The notes below the pieces were generated by a model. The model saw only the letters and a program-made list of their open reading frames with translations. It made no database searches and had not been told where the DNA came from. A stretch of 58,324 bases of DNA from assembly GCF_903915725.1 (NCBI RefSeq), contig NZ_CAIWTY010000067.1, positions 1 to 58,324 on the forward strand, given 5' to 3'. Shown here in pieces: positions 1 to 8,710 of this stretch; positions within the stretch are counted from its first letter, which is position 1, and the number at the start of each line of letters is the position of its first letter. The stretch comes from an uncultured Rhodopila sp. (GTDB lineage Bacteria; Pseudomonadota; Alphaproteobacteria; Acetobacterales; Acetobacteraceae). The translations under genes and the position numbers were made by a program.

Positions 1-204
1 TAAACCCGCACCGCAAGGCGTGGATGGTGCGCCTCCGCGCACCATGACGGGGGACAAACGCAGCTGCTGCGGACTATTTTAACGCCCATGGGGGGAAGGC
101 CCGCCATCCATGCCTTTGGTCACGCAAGCATAATGCGTGGATGCCGACCTCTGTCGGCATAACGGGGCGGCGCGCTGAAGAGTCGTTCTCAGTGCCGGTT
201 GGTA
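1..204. repeat. Intergenic region with dispersed repeat units
   Basis: No gene is supported here. The stretch carries two copies of a short palindromic intergenic repeat. One is at about 9-49; its 18-nt core (9-26) and a second 16-nt block (34-49) recur identically at 38674-38691 and 38699-38714. The other is a variant at about 105-165, in which catccatgcct is followed by an inverted gcgtggatg and a ccgacctctgtcgg hairpin. A related unit sits at about 32735-32780. This is a REP-like family of unknown function. Confidence 0.6.
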
Positions 205-513
205 TTATCGATAAACCGGCGCCGCCCTGGGCTGATCGATCGATCGCAAGGCATCGGACGACGGCAGGCCATGCAGCACGTCCCCCGACTCGTTGACCGG
301 CTTCATGGTTTGAATCGCGGTTGGCTCCGTGGCGTTGCTGTCGCACGGCTCCTCGGTCGCGGAAAACGCCGGCACGTCCGTGTCGCGCAGTGCGCCGGTA
401 CCTTCGGTCTGGCCGATCGGCCCGATATTCGCGGCCGGTCCGCAGGGCCCCGGCGGCGCCGCGGCAGCCGCGAGCAGAAGCAAGGCCAGCGAAGCCATCC
501 ACCTCCAGCGCAT
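205..513 (-). CDS. Small exported protein downstream of hpnN
   Basis: A 102-residue protein whose N-terminus (basic MRWRW, then about 15 hydrophobic Leu/Ala residues ending in an Ala run) is a clear Sec-type signal peptide. A Cys follows shortly after but not in a good lipobox, so a lipoprotein is possible rather than shown. The mature part is polar and Pro/Ser/Thr rich, with no recognised domain. I chose the ATG at 513 because a GAGGAG lies 7-8 bases upstream; an in-frame TTG at 528 overlaps the hpnN stop. It starts about 11 bases after hpnN ends, so the two genes are probably co-transcribed and this protein may act with the hopanoid exporter in the periplasm. That role is inference from position only. 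Confidence 0.6.
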   Translation of the reverse strand: MRWRWMASLALLLLAAAAAPPGPCGPAANIGPIGQTEGTGALRDTDVPAFSATEEPCDSNATEPTAIQTMKPVNESGDVLHGLPSSDALRSIDQPRAAPVYR

Positions 514-524
514 CCCCGAACTCC

Positions 525-3113
525 TCAAACCGTCTCCCGCGGCGTCAGGCTCGCCAGCAGCGCCGGGATGAAAACCAGGCTCGCCAGCAGCGTGCAGCCA
601 AGGCTGATCAGCAACAAAATTCCCATGCTGGCGGTCCCGGGATGAGCCGACAGGGCCAGCGATCCGAATGCCGTGCCGGTGGTCAGGGCGGAAAACAGGA
701 TCGCACGCGCCGTCGCGCTCCCCAGCGGATGCCGCTGCCCGGCACGCCAGTTCATCACGAAATAGATATTAAACGACACGCCGACGCCAAGCAACAGCGG
801 CAGCGCGATAATGTTGGCGAAATTCAACGGCAGCGGCAGCAGCACCGCGATCAGCAAGGTCAGCAGGGCCGACAGCAGCAGCGGCGCCATCACCAGCGAC
901 ACATCCAGCACACGCCGAAGCAGCACTGACAGGATGATGGCGATCGCGATCACCGCATAGATCGCGGCGGACCGGAACGCGCCGACAATGGTGTCGCTGG
1001 TCGCCACGATGGTGACGGCCGAACCCCCGGCATCGGGCGTAACGGCGGTGACCTGACGGACGAATTCCCGCAGCCCCTTCGGCGTATGCGAGGCGGGTGT
1101 CGGGTTCACCTGCACCCGCGCCCGCCCGTCCGGGAGCACCCAGTCGCGTGCGAAATCCGCCGGGATCGCGCTGAGAGTTACCGGCTCCGCACCCAGCACC
1201 ATGCGCAGATGGTCGAGCTGCTCAGGCAGGAAACGGATCAGAGCCGCGTTGGCCGCCATCAGCACAGCATCGGCCGCACCCGCCATCCGCCGCAAATCCT
1301 CAGCGACAAACACCAGCGGATGGTCCTTCGGCAGCTTCCGCAGCGCCGGATCGATCTGGGCGAGCGCGGATTTCGCGGCCATGCGGATCTGCTCCGGCGT
1401 GACGGGCGCAGCGGGACCGCGCGGCGCCAGAGTGGGGGCGAGGATACTGTTCGCATCCGCGATCACCGCCAGCTTCTGCGACTGGTCGTCCGGCACGAAC
1501 GTGTTGATGCTGATTGTGCCTGATACGCTGGGCAGTTTCTCCAGGCGGGCCGCGAGTTCCTCCGCCGCCCGCGCGTTCGGGGCCAGCACGTCGATCGTAT
1601 ACGGGTTGGTCACCGGGTTGTTGATCAGGTCGCGCAGGGTGCGCATCGCCTCGGTATTCGGGTTCTTCGTGGCCAGCGGGTCGGAGTTGAACACCAGCCA
1701 GGGCGAAACCGCCACGGCTGCCACCGCCAGGCCCGCGAAGCCGATGAGGATCAGGACCCGGTGGCGAATAATGACCGGATCGATCCGGCCCGCCCAGGCA
1801 AACCCGACCTCCCCCGCCTCGCCACGCGGCCGGAACACCGTGATTGCCGCCGGCAGGAAGAAGATCGTGCAGATGAACGCCATGATCATACCGGCCCCGG
1901 CGATCAGGCCGAGTTCCGCCACGCCGACGAAATCGGTCGGCACGAAGGCCAGGAACCCTGCCGAGGTGGCCAGGGCGGCGATCAGGATCTGCACGCCGAC
2001 TCGTCTTGCGGTCTCGGTCATCGCCACGGCCGGATCGCCCTTTTCGAAACGATACTCCCGGTACCGAACCGAGAACTGGATGGCGAAATCCACCGCGATG
2101 CCAACGAACAGGACGCCAAATCCCACGGAAACGAGGTTCAGTGTGCCGACGGCGGCGGCGGCAAACAGCACCGTCAGCATCAGCCCGAGGATCAACGTCA
2201 GCAAAATCGGCACGATCAGCCGCCACGTGCGGACCGCCAGGAACAGCCACAGCGTGATCAGGATCAGGCTGCCGATGAGGCCGACAACCGCACCCTGGGC
2301 GACGGTGGCGAACTCCTCGTCGGCCAGAGCGACCTGCCCGGTGATCCGCACATGCGCATCGCCCGACTTCACGAAGTCCAAATCGGCGATCGCCGCGCGC
2401 ATCGCGTCGGTCGCAGCCCCTCCCGGCTGCAGCGAGCCGAAGTCCTGCCGCACCTGCGCCAGCACAAAGCGATACGGGCCGGCCAACTCGCTCAGGCTGC
2501 CGCCGAGCAGGCTTTGCCACGACAGCGGCCGCGCATGTCCCGCCAGCGCATCGGCCATCGCCACATGAAAGCTCTCGATCGGCTTCAAATACGGCGACAG
2601 GTCGGCATCTGTCTGCGTCACACCCATCCCAAGCAGCGACAGCGCCGAAAACAGCCCGCGCGCCGACGGATCGACGACAAGCTGTCCAAGGAAAGGCTGC
2701 GCATCGATCGTCTGGTCCATCAGCGCCGACAACTGCTTGATGTCCAGGAACAGCAGCCCCTCCTTCTCCAGGAACGGGTTGGCGTCCGGGCGGCGGACGG
2801 AGGTGAAGTGCTGCGTGTCCGCCGACAGGCGCTTCGCCAGCGCGGCGGCGGTGGCATCGGCTTCCTCCGGGATGCGCGCGTCGATCACCGCTACCAGAAG
2901 GTTGGTGTCTTGCGGGAAATCCTTGTTCATCTCGATCGCCCGCTGCCGCCAGCCCAGACTTTGCGAGAACATCAGGTCGGTGTCGGTGGAGACGCCGAGA
3001 TGGTTGGACGCGAACCAGCCGGCGAAGGCGGCCAGCAGCACACCCCCGAGCAGGACGTACCAGGCGTGACGCCGGCTGAAATCGACCAGGCCGGCGAGCA
3101 GGCGGATAAGCAT
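525..3113 (-). CDS. hpnN: Hopanoid-associated RND/MMPL transporter HpnN
   Basis: An 862-residue inner-membrane transporter of the RND/MMPL superfamily, matching HpnN, the protein that moves hopanoids toward the outer membrane in hopanoid-making bacteria. There is one N-terminal membrane segment (about 14-35) followed by a large periplasmic domain. A five- to six-helix block comes next (about 275-440, with the intramembrane [10 protein letters not shown] motif), then a second periplasmic loop, then a second helix block (about 715-855, with [14 protein letters not shown]). This duplicated 1+5, 1+5 layout and the 860-880 length are usual for the family. It reads leftwards and is followed by a small exported-protein gene. 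Other hpn genes are not in the window, so the cluster either lies elsewhere or is split. Confidence 0.88.
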   Translation of the reverse strand: MLIRLLAGLVDFSRRHAWYVLLGGVLLAAFAGWFASNHLGVSTDTDLMFSQSLGWRQRAIEMNKDFPQDTNLLVAVIDARIPEEADATAAALAKRLSADTQHFTSVRRPDANPFLEKEGLLFLDIKQLSALMDQTIDAQPFLGQLVVDPSARGLFSALSLLGMGVTQTDADLSPYLKPIESFHVAMADALAGHARPLSWQSLLGGSLSELAGPYRFVLAQVRQDFGSLQPGGAATDAMRAAIADLDFVKSGDAHVRITGQVALADEEFATVAQGAVVGLIGSLILITLWLFLAVRTWRLIVPILLTLILGLMLTVLFAAAAVGTLNLVSVGFGVLFVGIAVDFAIQFSVRYREYRFEKGDPAVAMTETARRVGVQILIAALATSAGFLAFVPTDFVGVAELGLIAGAGMIMAFICTIFFLPAAITVFRPRGEAGEVGFAWAGRIDPVIIRHRVLILIGFAGLAVAAVAVSPWLVFNSDPLATKNPNTEAMRTLRDLINNPVTNPYTIDVLAPNARAAEELAARLEKLPSVSGTISINTFVPDDQSQKLAVIADANSILAPTLAPRGPAAPVTPEQIRMAAKSALAQIDPALRKLPKDHPLVFVAEDLRRMAGAADAVLMAANAALIRFLPEQLDHLRMVLGAEPVTLSAIPADFARDWVLPDGRARVQVNPTPASHTPKGLREFVRQVTAVTPDAGGSAVTIVATSDTIVGAFRSAAIYAVIAIAIILSVLLRRVLDVSLVMAPLLLSALLTLLIAVLLPLPLNFANIIALPLLLGVGVSFNIYFVMNWRAGQRHPLGSATARAILFSALTTGTAFGSLALSAHPGTASMGILLLISLGCTLLASLVFIPALLASLTPRETV

Positions 3114-3280
3114 CAGTGGGAAAGCCTGTAACTGTGGGGGGGCACCTGATAGTCGCTCCGTCCGGGGTGGTCCATCGCAAACCCGATCAAGTTAGGCTTG
3201 AGCCGCGCGCGGCGGGCGGCTATAGCCCCGCCTTCGCGCGGCCGGTCGGTATCGGCAGCGCCAGCAAGGACATTGGAACC

Positions 3281-3508
3281 ATGAAGCCGGGCATACACCC
3301 CCAGTACCACGAGATTAACGTCATCATGACCGACGGGACAACGTTCAAGACCCGGTCCTGCATGGGCAAGGCAGGCGACACGCTGCGCCTGGACATCGAT
3401 CCGAAGTCCCACCCGGCCTGGACCGGCGTGCAGCGGATGATGGACACCGGCGGCCAGGTCGCCAAGTTCAACAAGAAGTTCGCCGGCCTGGGGATCAAAA
3501 AGGGTTAG
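3281..3508 (+). CDS. rpmE: 50S ribosomal protein L31 (zinc-free form)
   Basis: A 75-residue protein beginning [19 protein letters not shown], the signature of bacterial L31, which bridges the large and small ribosomal subunits. Only one Cys is present, so this is the C-minus type that does not use a CxxC zinc site. The start is the ATG at 3281, with AAGGA at 3266-3270. The reading frame is open further upstream to 3116, but that extension does not resemble L31. The gene is divergent from hpnN. A large inverted repeat follows the stop codon and may serve as its terminator. Confidence 0.95.
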   Translation: MKPGIHPQYHEINVIMTDGTTFKTRSCMGKAGDTLRLDIDPKSHPAWTGVQRMMDTGGQVAKFNKKFAGLGIKKG

Positions 3509-3514
3509 CCGATT

Positions 3515-3567
3515 TTTTGAGTAGCGCGGGGGTAGCACATTTTGCGTGCTACCCCGACCGCTCAAAA
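3515..3567. terminator. Two-tier inverted repeat after rpmE
   Basis: An outer pair TTTTGAG (3515-3521) / CTCAAAA (3561-3567) encloses a perfect 10-bp stem GGGGTAGCAC (3529-3538) / GTGCTACCCC (3546-3555) around a 7-base loop. It lies 7 bases past the rpmE stop and about 30 bases before the stop of the convergent gene at 3598. It could be a bidirectional terminator. Because it coincides with the change to lower-GC accessory sequence, it could also mark an island boundary. Confidence 0.6.
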
Positions 3568-3597
3568 TGTTTCAACTTGCTGCCCGCGATGTGTTTG

Positions 3598-4701
3598 TCA
3601 GGCCGCCCAACTGCTCTCTTTGCCGTCTGTGGGGGGATTTGGGCTTTTCACCCTCTCCATCCGAACAGCCCGCCGGAAGGTCATGAACGGGGTCCAATCG
3701 AGAGGGGCAGAGGGTGGAGTGATGTCTATGACGGATACTGCGCCGGAGTCTTTTTTCCAAACCAATTGCGACGGATTCGCTGACCAAGTTCCGGGCACCC
3801 GTGGTGCGAGGGAAGCCCATTCGGCGATCATAAGAAGGTTAGATGGATGCACTACCGCCTTGTAGGCGGTCATCACCTCTAATTGGTTTTCCACTGCGTC
3901 AATGACGGCATTCAGGCCAGCGAACAGCTTCCGCAACCCGTCCGCCGTCCAGTGGTCCGTGGAACGCTTTTCGATAAGCACATTGAACCAGACCTTGGCG
4001 GTGTCGTGGGTGTTACGAATATTATCCGGTAGCATTTCGCCAGTTGCCCGAAAGAGCGTCCAACCAGCTAAGCGGCCGACCTCCCTCGTTTGATCAACAT
4101 AGATGGGCTTTCCCTTGTCCGAGGTTCTCTTAGCCTCAGCAGCCAAATCCCGCTGGCGTTCTACAACGGTAAGACCGCCTGAATTGTGACGCGCGGCGGC
4201 CTGTAATTGGCGCAACAGCGTGTTCGCTCCGGCCTCCATGTCCGACAACAATCGGCGCACTTGATCCACGGATTCGTGATGCGCGAGGGCTGCTAGGTAT
4301 CCCAGAAATGGACCGAAGGCGCGCATGACTTCCTCAAGGCGTGCCAACTGAATCTGGCGCGTCGCGAGTTGATCGAAATCGCGAGCGTTTCTAACAAATG
4401 AGGCGCCATAAAGCGATTCACCGCAATCTTTTCCAACCAGAATCCGGGCACCGCTTGCGTGCTGCATCACGAACCCTCGCCAATGATTCGGATATCCGCA
4501 ATGTGCGCAGCGGATATATGGTCGCTCGACTCCCACCTTGGGGGTCACGTCGTATTGGAATTCGATCTCCGGCGTGTCGCCATCTTTGACCGGCTCTCCG
4601 AGAAGGCGATCTAGACCCTCCGGGTCATCGCACCGAAACACCTTCGTTCGTAAGTCTTCATCCCGCGCAACGTATCGCAGGCCAGCAGCGGAAACATGCA
4701 T
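3598..4701 (-). CDS. Unknown protein with a zinc-ribbon-like region
   Basis: A 367-residue protein I do not recognise. Around residues 65-95 a CAHCG knuckle is followed by a His, a conserved-looking H-A-S-G-A-R-I-L-V-G stretch and K-D-C-G. This pattern resembles small zinc ribbons (CxxC ... VG.DC) of phage and mobile-element proteins. The centre (about 110-200) is helical and charged; the C-terminus has no clear motif. The start is the ATG at 4701, with a perfect AGGAGG five bases upstream; a GTG at 4707 is an alternative. A 6-bp inverted repeat (4711-4716/4721-4726) overlaps the ribosome binding site. It is divergent from the methyltransferase-nuclease gene, and base composition is lower in GC than flanking chromosome, consistent with horizontal transfer. 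A role in DNA modification or defence is only suggested by the neighbour. Confidence 0.7.
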   Translation of the reverse strand: MHVSAAGLRYVARDEDLRTKVFRCDDPEGLDRLLGEPVKDGDTPEIEFQYDVTPKVGVERPYIRCAHCGYPNHWRGFVMQHASGARILVGKDCGESLYGASFVRNARDFDQLATRQIQLARLEEVMRAFGPFLGYLAALAHHESVDQVRRLLSDMEAGANTLLRQLQAAARHNSGGLTVVERQRDLAAEAKRTSDKGKPIYVDQTREVGRLAGWTLFRATGEMLPDNIRNTHDTAKVWFNVLIEKRSTDHWTADGLRKLFAGLNAVIDAVENQLEVMTAYKAVVHPSNLLMIAEWASLAPRVPGTWSANPSQLVWKKDSGAVSVIDITPPSAPLDWTPFMTFRRAVRMERVKSPNPPTDGKESSWAA

Positions 4702-4710
4702 TTGCACCTC

Positions 4711-4726
4711 CTACTACATTTAGTAG
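4711..4726. promoter_or_regulatory. Inverted repeat at the 5' end of the zinc-ribbon gene
   Basis: CTACTA (4711-4716) and TAGTAG (4721-4726) form a 6-bp inverted repeat with a 4-base spacer. It directly abuts the AGGAGG of the leftward gene, so it could be an operator or an mRNA hairpin that controls its translation. Confidence 0.35.
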
Positions 4727-5066
4727 CAAGCGGCCGGCAAAGTTGCAAGACTTTGATAGATGCAACCCGTGACAAGGCAATGTGGAGGTATGGGGAGGCG
4801 GGCAAAGGGGATTATGCCCCCCGGCTGCCCAGGTTTCAGAATGGCGGGCAGGCACCTGCGAGGTTGATATTGCGTCTCAGGGAGATGGCTTTCCGAAGGT
4901 GACTGGCTTGGCGGGCCTTCCGCACGCGATAGCCGGCGCCGTTAACCCCTCCTCAACCTGTTGGCGCTACGGTGGGCTGGCACCCATTGCGTAGGCCGAA
5001 TTGTCCGCCCTTGAGAAATACCACCGCGTGTGCAATGACATCGCTGCGATCCAGCGAAGGTCATAC
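4727..5066. other. Divergent intergenic region of the accessory island
   Basis: About 340 bases between the two divergent island genes. Short frames are present, but none has a convincing ribosome binding site or protein-like composition. It must hold the promoters of both genes, but I could not assign -35/-10 boxes with confidence. Confidence 0.4.
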
Positions 5067-6764
5067 ATGCCCGGCTCCCTGTATTACGGCGACAACCTAA
5101 GCGTGTTGAGGGAATCCATCCGCGACGAGTCGGTGGACCTGATCTATCTGGACCCCCCTTTCAACTCGAACGCAAATTACAACGTCCTCTTTAAGGCACC
5201 CTCCGGGCTGCAAAGCCGGGCGCAGATAGAGGCATTCGAAGACACTTGGCATTGGGGCAGTGAGGCGGAGGGCGCGTTTATGGACGTGCTCCGGAATCCC
5301 CGTTACGGCGACGTTGGGACGATGCTTCAGGCCATGCGCAGCTTCATGCGCGAGAACGACATGATGGCCTATTTAGTTATGATGTCGGCACGGCTGATCG
5401 AACTGCACCGGGTGCTGAAACCCACCGGTAGTCTCTATCTGCATTGCGACCCGACTGCCAGCCACTACCTGAAGGTGCTGCTTGATTCCGTGTTCGGCCC
5501 GGAGAATTTCCTCAACGAAATTGTCTGGAAACGAGGGCATGGACATAACAGCGCCAAGCGATACGGCTCAACGCACGACGTGATCTTTTTATATGGGAAG
5601 GATAAGAAATCGGTCTGGAACGGAGGATTCCACGCATACGACGAAGGCTATCTCGCGAAGCACTATCGCCATACCGACCAAACTGGACGCCTCTACAAGC
5701 GGGAAAATCCGACAGGCGCGGGTATCCGGCATGGCGAAACCGGAAACTCTTGGCGGGGTATAGACGTGACTGCGAAAGGGCGCCACTGGGTTCGCCCGCC
5801 AGCAGAACTTGAGGAACTGGACAAAAGAGGATTGATCTACTGGCCTGATAAGCCCGGTGCGTGGCCCTACCTCAAGCAGTATTTGGACGACATGAGAGGA
5901 ATTCCCCTGCAAGATGTCTGGACCGACATTGATGTCATAAACATGAGAGCCATCGAAAGGCTCGGCTATCCGACGCAGAAGCCCCTGCCGCTGCTGGAAC
6001 GCATCATCCGGGCGTCAAGCAACGAGGGCGATGTGATCCTTGACCCCTTCTGCGGCTGTGGGACGGCGGTGCATGCGTCCGAAAAGCTTGGCAGGAGATG
6101 GATCGGCATCGACGTAACGCACCTCGCCATAAGCCTGATCGAACGTCGACTTCGGGATGCGTTCCCAGGTGTGACCTTCGATGTGCATGGGACCCCGAAG
6201 GACTTTGAGGGCGCCCGCGATCTGGCCTTGCGCGACAAATATCAATTCCAATGGTGGGCCGTCTCCTTGGTCGATGCAGTGCCTTACGGTGGCAAGAAGA
6301 AGGGTGCGGACAGCGGGATTGACGGCTGGCGCTACATGGCGGCGGGGCGGAATACCGTTGCCAGGGCGATCATCAGCGTCAAGGGCGGCGATCATGTGAG
6401 CGTCCAGATGTTGCGCGACCTGCGCGGCGTGATCGAACGGGAGAAGGCGGAAGCCGGGCTGTTCATCACGCTGGCGGAGCCGACGCGCCCCATGGTGGAA
6501 GAGGCGGCAAAGGCGGGCTATTTCGATAGCCCGTTCGGCGGCAAGAGGCATCCGAGATTGCAGATAATGACCATCGACTCGTTGCTCAAGGGCGCGAAGC
6601 CGGACCTGCCGCCGCTGGCGATCGAAGCCGGGTTCCGGCGAGCCGAGAAAGAGGACCGGGCGGAGACGGACCAGGGCAATCTGCTGGCGTTGCCGGGGCT
6701 GGACGCGCCGGTCGTGGCGGTCGTCCGGAAGGGCGGCAAGCGGGGTGTTGCCGCCCATGTCTAG
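5067..6764 (+). CDS. DNA methyltransferase fused to an Mrr-like nuclease domain
   Basis: A 565-residue two-domain protein. The N-terminal part (about 1-355) is a beta-class amino-methyltransferase: the catalytic DPPF is at 29-32, preceded by DLIYL, and the S-adenosylmethionine-binding DPFCGCG comes later, at 326-332. That is the permuted order of N4-cytosine/N6-adenine enzymes. The C-terminal part (about 375-520) reads like an Mrr_cat-type PD-(D/E)xK fold: GADSGIDG at 413-420 (D419), then ISVKGG with S437-V438-K439, then a helix VSVQMLRDLRGVI and a GLFIT strand. The start is the ATG at 5067, after GCGAAGG; an in-frame TTG at 5001 exists. A single polypeptide that methylates and cuts would act as a compact restriction-modification enzyme, but the usual Gln/Glu before the catalytic Lys is Ser, so nuclease activity is uncertain. 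Recognition site unknown. Confidence 0.85.
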   Translation: MPGSLYYGDNLSVLRESIRDESVDLIYLDPPFNSNANYNVLFKAPSGLQSRAQIEAFEDTWHWGSEAEGAFMDVLRNPRYGDVGTMLQAMRSFMRENDMMAYLVMMSARLIELHRVLKPTGSLYLHCDPTASHYLKVLLDSVFGPENFLNEIVWKRGHGHNSAKRYGSTHDVIFLYGKDKKSVWNGGFHAYDEGYLAKHYRHTDQTGRLYKRENPTGAGIRHGETGNSWRGIDVTAKGRHWVRPPAELEELDKRGLIYWPDKPGAWPYLKQYLDDMRGIPLQDVWTDIDVINMRAIERLGYPTQKPLPLLERIIRASSNEGDVILDPFCGCGTAVHASEKLGRRWIGIDVTHLAISLIERRLRDAFPGVTFDVHGTPKDFEGARDLALRDKYQFQWWAVSLVDAVPYGGKKKGADSGIDGWRYMAAGRNTVARAIISVKGGDHVSVQMLRDLRGVIEREKAEAGLFITLAEPTRPMVEEAAKAGYFDSPFGGKRHPRLQIMTIDSLLKGAKPDLPPLAIEAGFRRAEKEDRAETDQGNLLALPGLDAPVVAVVRKGGKRGVAAHV

Positions 6765-6782
6765 CTCGCCGGAGTGCAGCTG

Positions 6783-7154
6783 ATGAGCCGAAGACCTACA
6801 CCTTTCGCACGTTGCCTCAAAATCGCAGACAATACCGCTAAATACCAGATTCAGACCTTGATCAGCGCGCGAGATACCTTGGAACGAATCGCCCAGGCAA
6901 ACGCTGATAATACTGTGGTCCTTATCGAGGTCATAGACGCGTGTAGGAAACTCAACCGTGTCATCAATGGAACTCATGATCCCAAGACCTATGCTCAGGC
7001 TTTCCACATTTCTGAGAACACAGAACTGTTTAGCTGTGAAGAGGCTAGGGATGCAGCCTCTGTATTGAAGACCATTGACCCTGAAGATTCAAGATACATT
7101 GACGCAAGAAGGGCGCGGACGCGACTGACCAAATATATCAAGAATGCAACTTAG
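6783..7154 (+). CDS. Small hypothetical protein behind the methyltransferase
   Basis: A 123-residue protein, mostly helical and charged, beginning MSRRPTPFARCLKIADN. I recognise no domain. It begins about 18 bases after the methyltransferase-nuclease stop; a GTG at 6774 is a slightly earlier start. Its composition (many N, T, I, K) is lower in GC than the flanking chromosome and matches the island. It may be a co-transcribed accessory or controller, but nothing in the sequence proves this. Confidence 0.5.
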   Translation: MSRRPTPFARCLKIADNTAKYQIQTLISARDTLERIAQANADNTVVLIEVIDACRKLNRVINGTHDPKTYAQAFHISENTELFSCEEARDAASVLKTIDPEDSRYIDARRARTRLTKYIKNAT

Positions 7155-7726
7155 GCTTTATTTGGTGCGCGCCACTCGTGGTAGGTTTGGAATTAATCGG
7201 TGGCACTCCCCGAAATGTCGGTGACACCGCTGGCCGGTTTGCTGTCAGATCGGCCCATCGCCCGAAAGCCGGAGGCGGGTTTCGGACGCATCTGTATCTT
7301 GCCGGTGTTTTACATAGGAGTTGGCTTCGCGTTCATTCGAGTAGACAGCAACTATGGCTCCCGTTGGGGCACCTAGCCTGACTTCAAATTTGCCCGCGGC
7401 GTTTTTCATAACTATGAGGATGCTCATCCGAAAAATATGTCACAGGCCGCGCAGCCTTGCAACATTGATTTAGGAATGGCAACCAAATGATCTCAAACGT
7501 GTTCGTTGCTGCTCGTTCCCGTTCCGCGTTCATCGCGCCGGCTGGGTTCCCCGAATTAAGGTCCACTACGTCAACTCTACACCGCCCGGCGCACACTAAG
7601 GGCCGCATTCCATCGCCACGCTCAGGCGGCGGCTTATAGTTGCTTTGGTCGAGCATCTGCCGCGGTGCCCTTGCTGCGGCGGGCAAAAGGATTCGAAATC
7701 GCGACTTAACTTATGACGCAGTAAGA
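7155..7726. other. Right edge of accessory island, no firm gene
   Basis: About 570 bases of mixed composition. The only frame with protein-like composition is on the minus strand at 7245-7409 or 7245-7427. It would give a 54- to 60-residue protein with the core GKFEVRLGAPTGAIVAVY, but no clear ribosome binding site precedes it. Other frames look accidental. No tRNA or attachment repeat was recognised. Confidence 0.35.
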
Positions 7727-8149
7727 CTAAGGATCGATCCGAGCCGTCGCCGAACCCGACATGACTTCCTTGCCGTCCTGGTTGACCGTGGACACCGCCA
7801 GGTCAACATAGTGCTGGCCACCGTCCTCGCGAACCGCCAGGACCGTCGCCTTGGCGTCGAGTGTGTCGCCCGGCCAGACCTGGTTGGTGAAGCGCACCCC
7901 GAACCGGGTCAGCGTGCCGTCGCCGACAAAGTCGGTCACCACTTTCCCCGTCAGCCCCATCGTCAGCATGCCGTGCGCGAAGATGCTCGGGTAACCGGCG
8001 ACCCGGGTGGTGTAAATCTCGTCGTGGTGCAGCGGATTGTAATCACCCGATGCGCCGGCATACTGAACGATCTGGGTGCGGGTCAGGTTTTCCACCACCC
8101 GCTCGCTGTGGGTGTCGCCAACCTTCAGCGATGACGCTTTCAAGGCCAT
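7727..8149 (-). CDS. MaoC-like (R)-specific dehydratase/hydratase subunit
   Basis: A 140-residue hot-dog-fold protein with the hydratase-2 signature: YAGASGDYNPLHHDE (about 30-44) supplies the catalytic Asp and His, followed by FAHGMLTMGL. These enzymes hydrate enoyl-CoA or dehydrate 3-hydroxyacyl thioesters. The gene lies 15 bases downstream of a second MaoC-type gene in the same direction, so the pair probably encodes a heterodimer in the manner of HadA/HadB. In that arrangement this subunit carries the catalytic residues and the partner the substrate-binding half. An AGGAGG-like site precedes the ATG. Substrate unknown; fatty-acid or acyl-CoA degradation is the likely setting. Confidence 0.85.
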   Translation of the reverse strand: MALKASSLKVGDTHSERVVENLTRTQIVQYAGASGDYNPLHHDEIYTTRVAGYPSIFAHGMLTMGLTGKVVTDFVGDGTLTRFGVRFTNQVWPGDTLDAKATVLAVREDGGQHYVDLAVSTVNQDGKEVMSGSATARIDP

Positions 8150-8164
8150 GATCCTGGTTCCTCC

Positions 8165-8647
8165 TCAGCCTTGATCCACGGGACGTTCCGTCGTGACGCC
8201 GACGCTGCGGACGGTGATCACCAGCGCGCCAAGCTGGTCGCGGTACTCAGTGATCCGCTCACGAAACGTCAGCTTGCCGGCGCGCTTGCTTTCCTTCTCC
8301 CAGACCCCGCCTTGGTGCGTTTCCACGGTTAGCACGTCGCCGGGGCGCAAATGGCGGTGGTATTCGTAATGATGTTCCGCGTGCAGGGAGCCGGATGATG
8401 GCGGCTTGCCTTCGATGCCGCTGGGCGTCTTGCCGGAGCCGAACCATTTCTGCCCCGGTTTCGGACGCAGATGGTAGTCCGGATCGAATTGCGCGACCGC
8501 CTGGGGGAAGGTGGGCGGGGCGATGATGCCGCCCGCCTCGGTCTGTTTCGCCGCCGCCGCATCGTGATAGACGGGGTTGGTGTCGCCTATGGCGCGCGCG
8601 AACATCATGATGTGGCTCGCTTCCACGGGGAAGGTGATTTTGGCCAA
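8165..8647 (-). CDS. MaoC N-terminal-domain dehydratase subunit
   Basis: A 160-residue MaoC/FAS1-like dehydratase half. It has the GDTNPVYHD element near residue 20 and the APPTFPQAV stretch typical of the N-terminal-like hot-dog subunit. I chose a TTG start at 8647 because GGAGG lies six bases upstream and the protein then begins with the family's usual K-I-T-F-P-V-E. A much longer open frame upstream gives Arg-rich sequence that does not look coding. It is the first gene of the two-gene MaoC operon. Confidence 0.8.
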   Translation of the reverse strand: MAKITFPVEASHIMMFARAIGDTNPVYHDAAAAKQTEAGGIIAPPTFPQAVAQFDPDYHLRPKPGQKWFGSGKTPSGIEGKPPSSGSLHAEHHYEYHRHLRPGDVLTVETHQGGVWEKESKRAGKLTFRERITEYRDQLGALVITVRSVGVTTERPVDQG

Positions 8648-8710
8648 GAATTTCCTCCGTTTGCTCTTACCGGTGCAGGTTAGCAGGGTTTCGCGAAGAG
8701 GAAACCGCCG

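Noticed and set aside
1201..2568. Long open frame opposite hpnN
   Set aside because: It is a shadow frame of high-GC coding DNA on the other strand. The predicted protein is Arg/Ser/Ala-rich with no domain, while hpnN in the same place is unmistakable.
1300..3180. 626-codon frame overlapping hpnN on the same strand
   Set aside because: The Arg/Gly-rich translation is typical of an out-of-frame read of GC-rich DNA. No start signal or motif.
4782..4994. Short plus-strand frame in the divergent island promoter
   Set aside because: Its translation is not protein-like, and the region must hold two divergent promoters.
7384..7686. Minus-strand 100-codon frame at the island's right edge
   Set aside because: No ribosome binding site, overlaps another candidate frame, and I could not match it to any family.
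7687..7726. Possible tRNA or tRNA fragment (ggattcgaaatc) at the island's right edge
   Set aside because: Only a T-loop-like string is present; no acceptor, D or anticodon stems could be paired.
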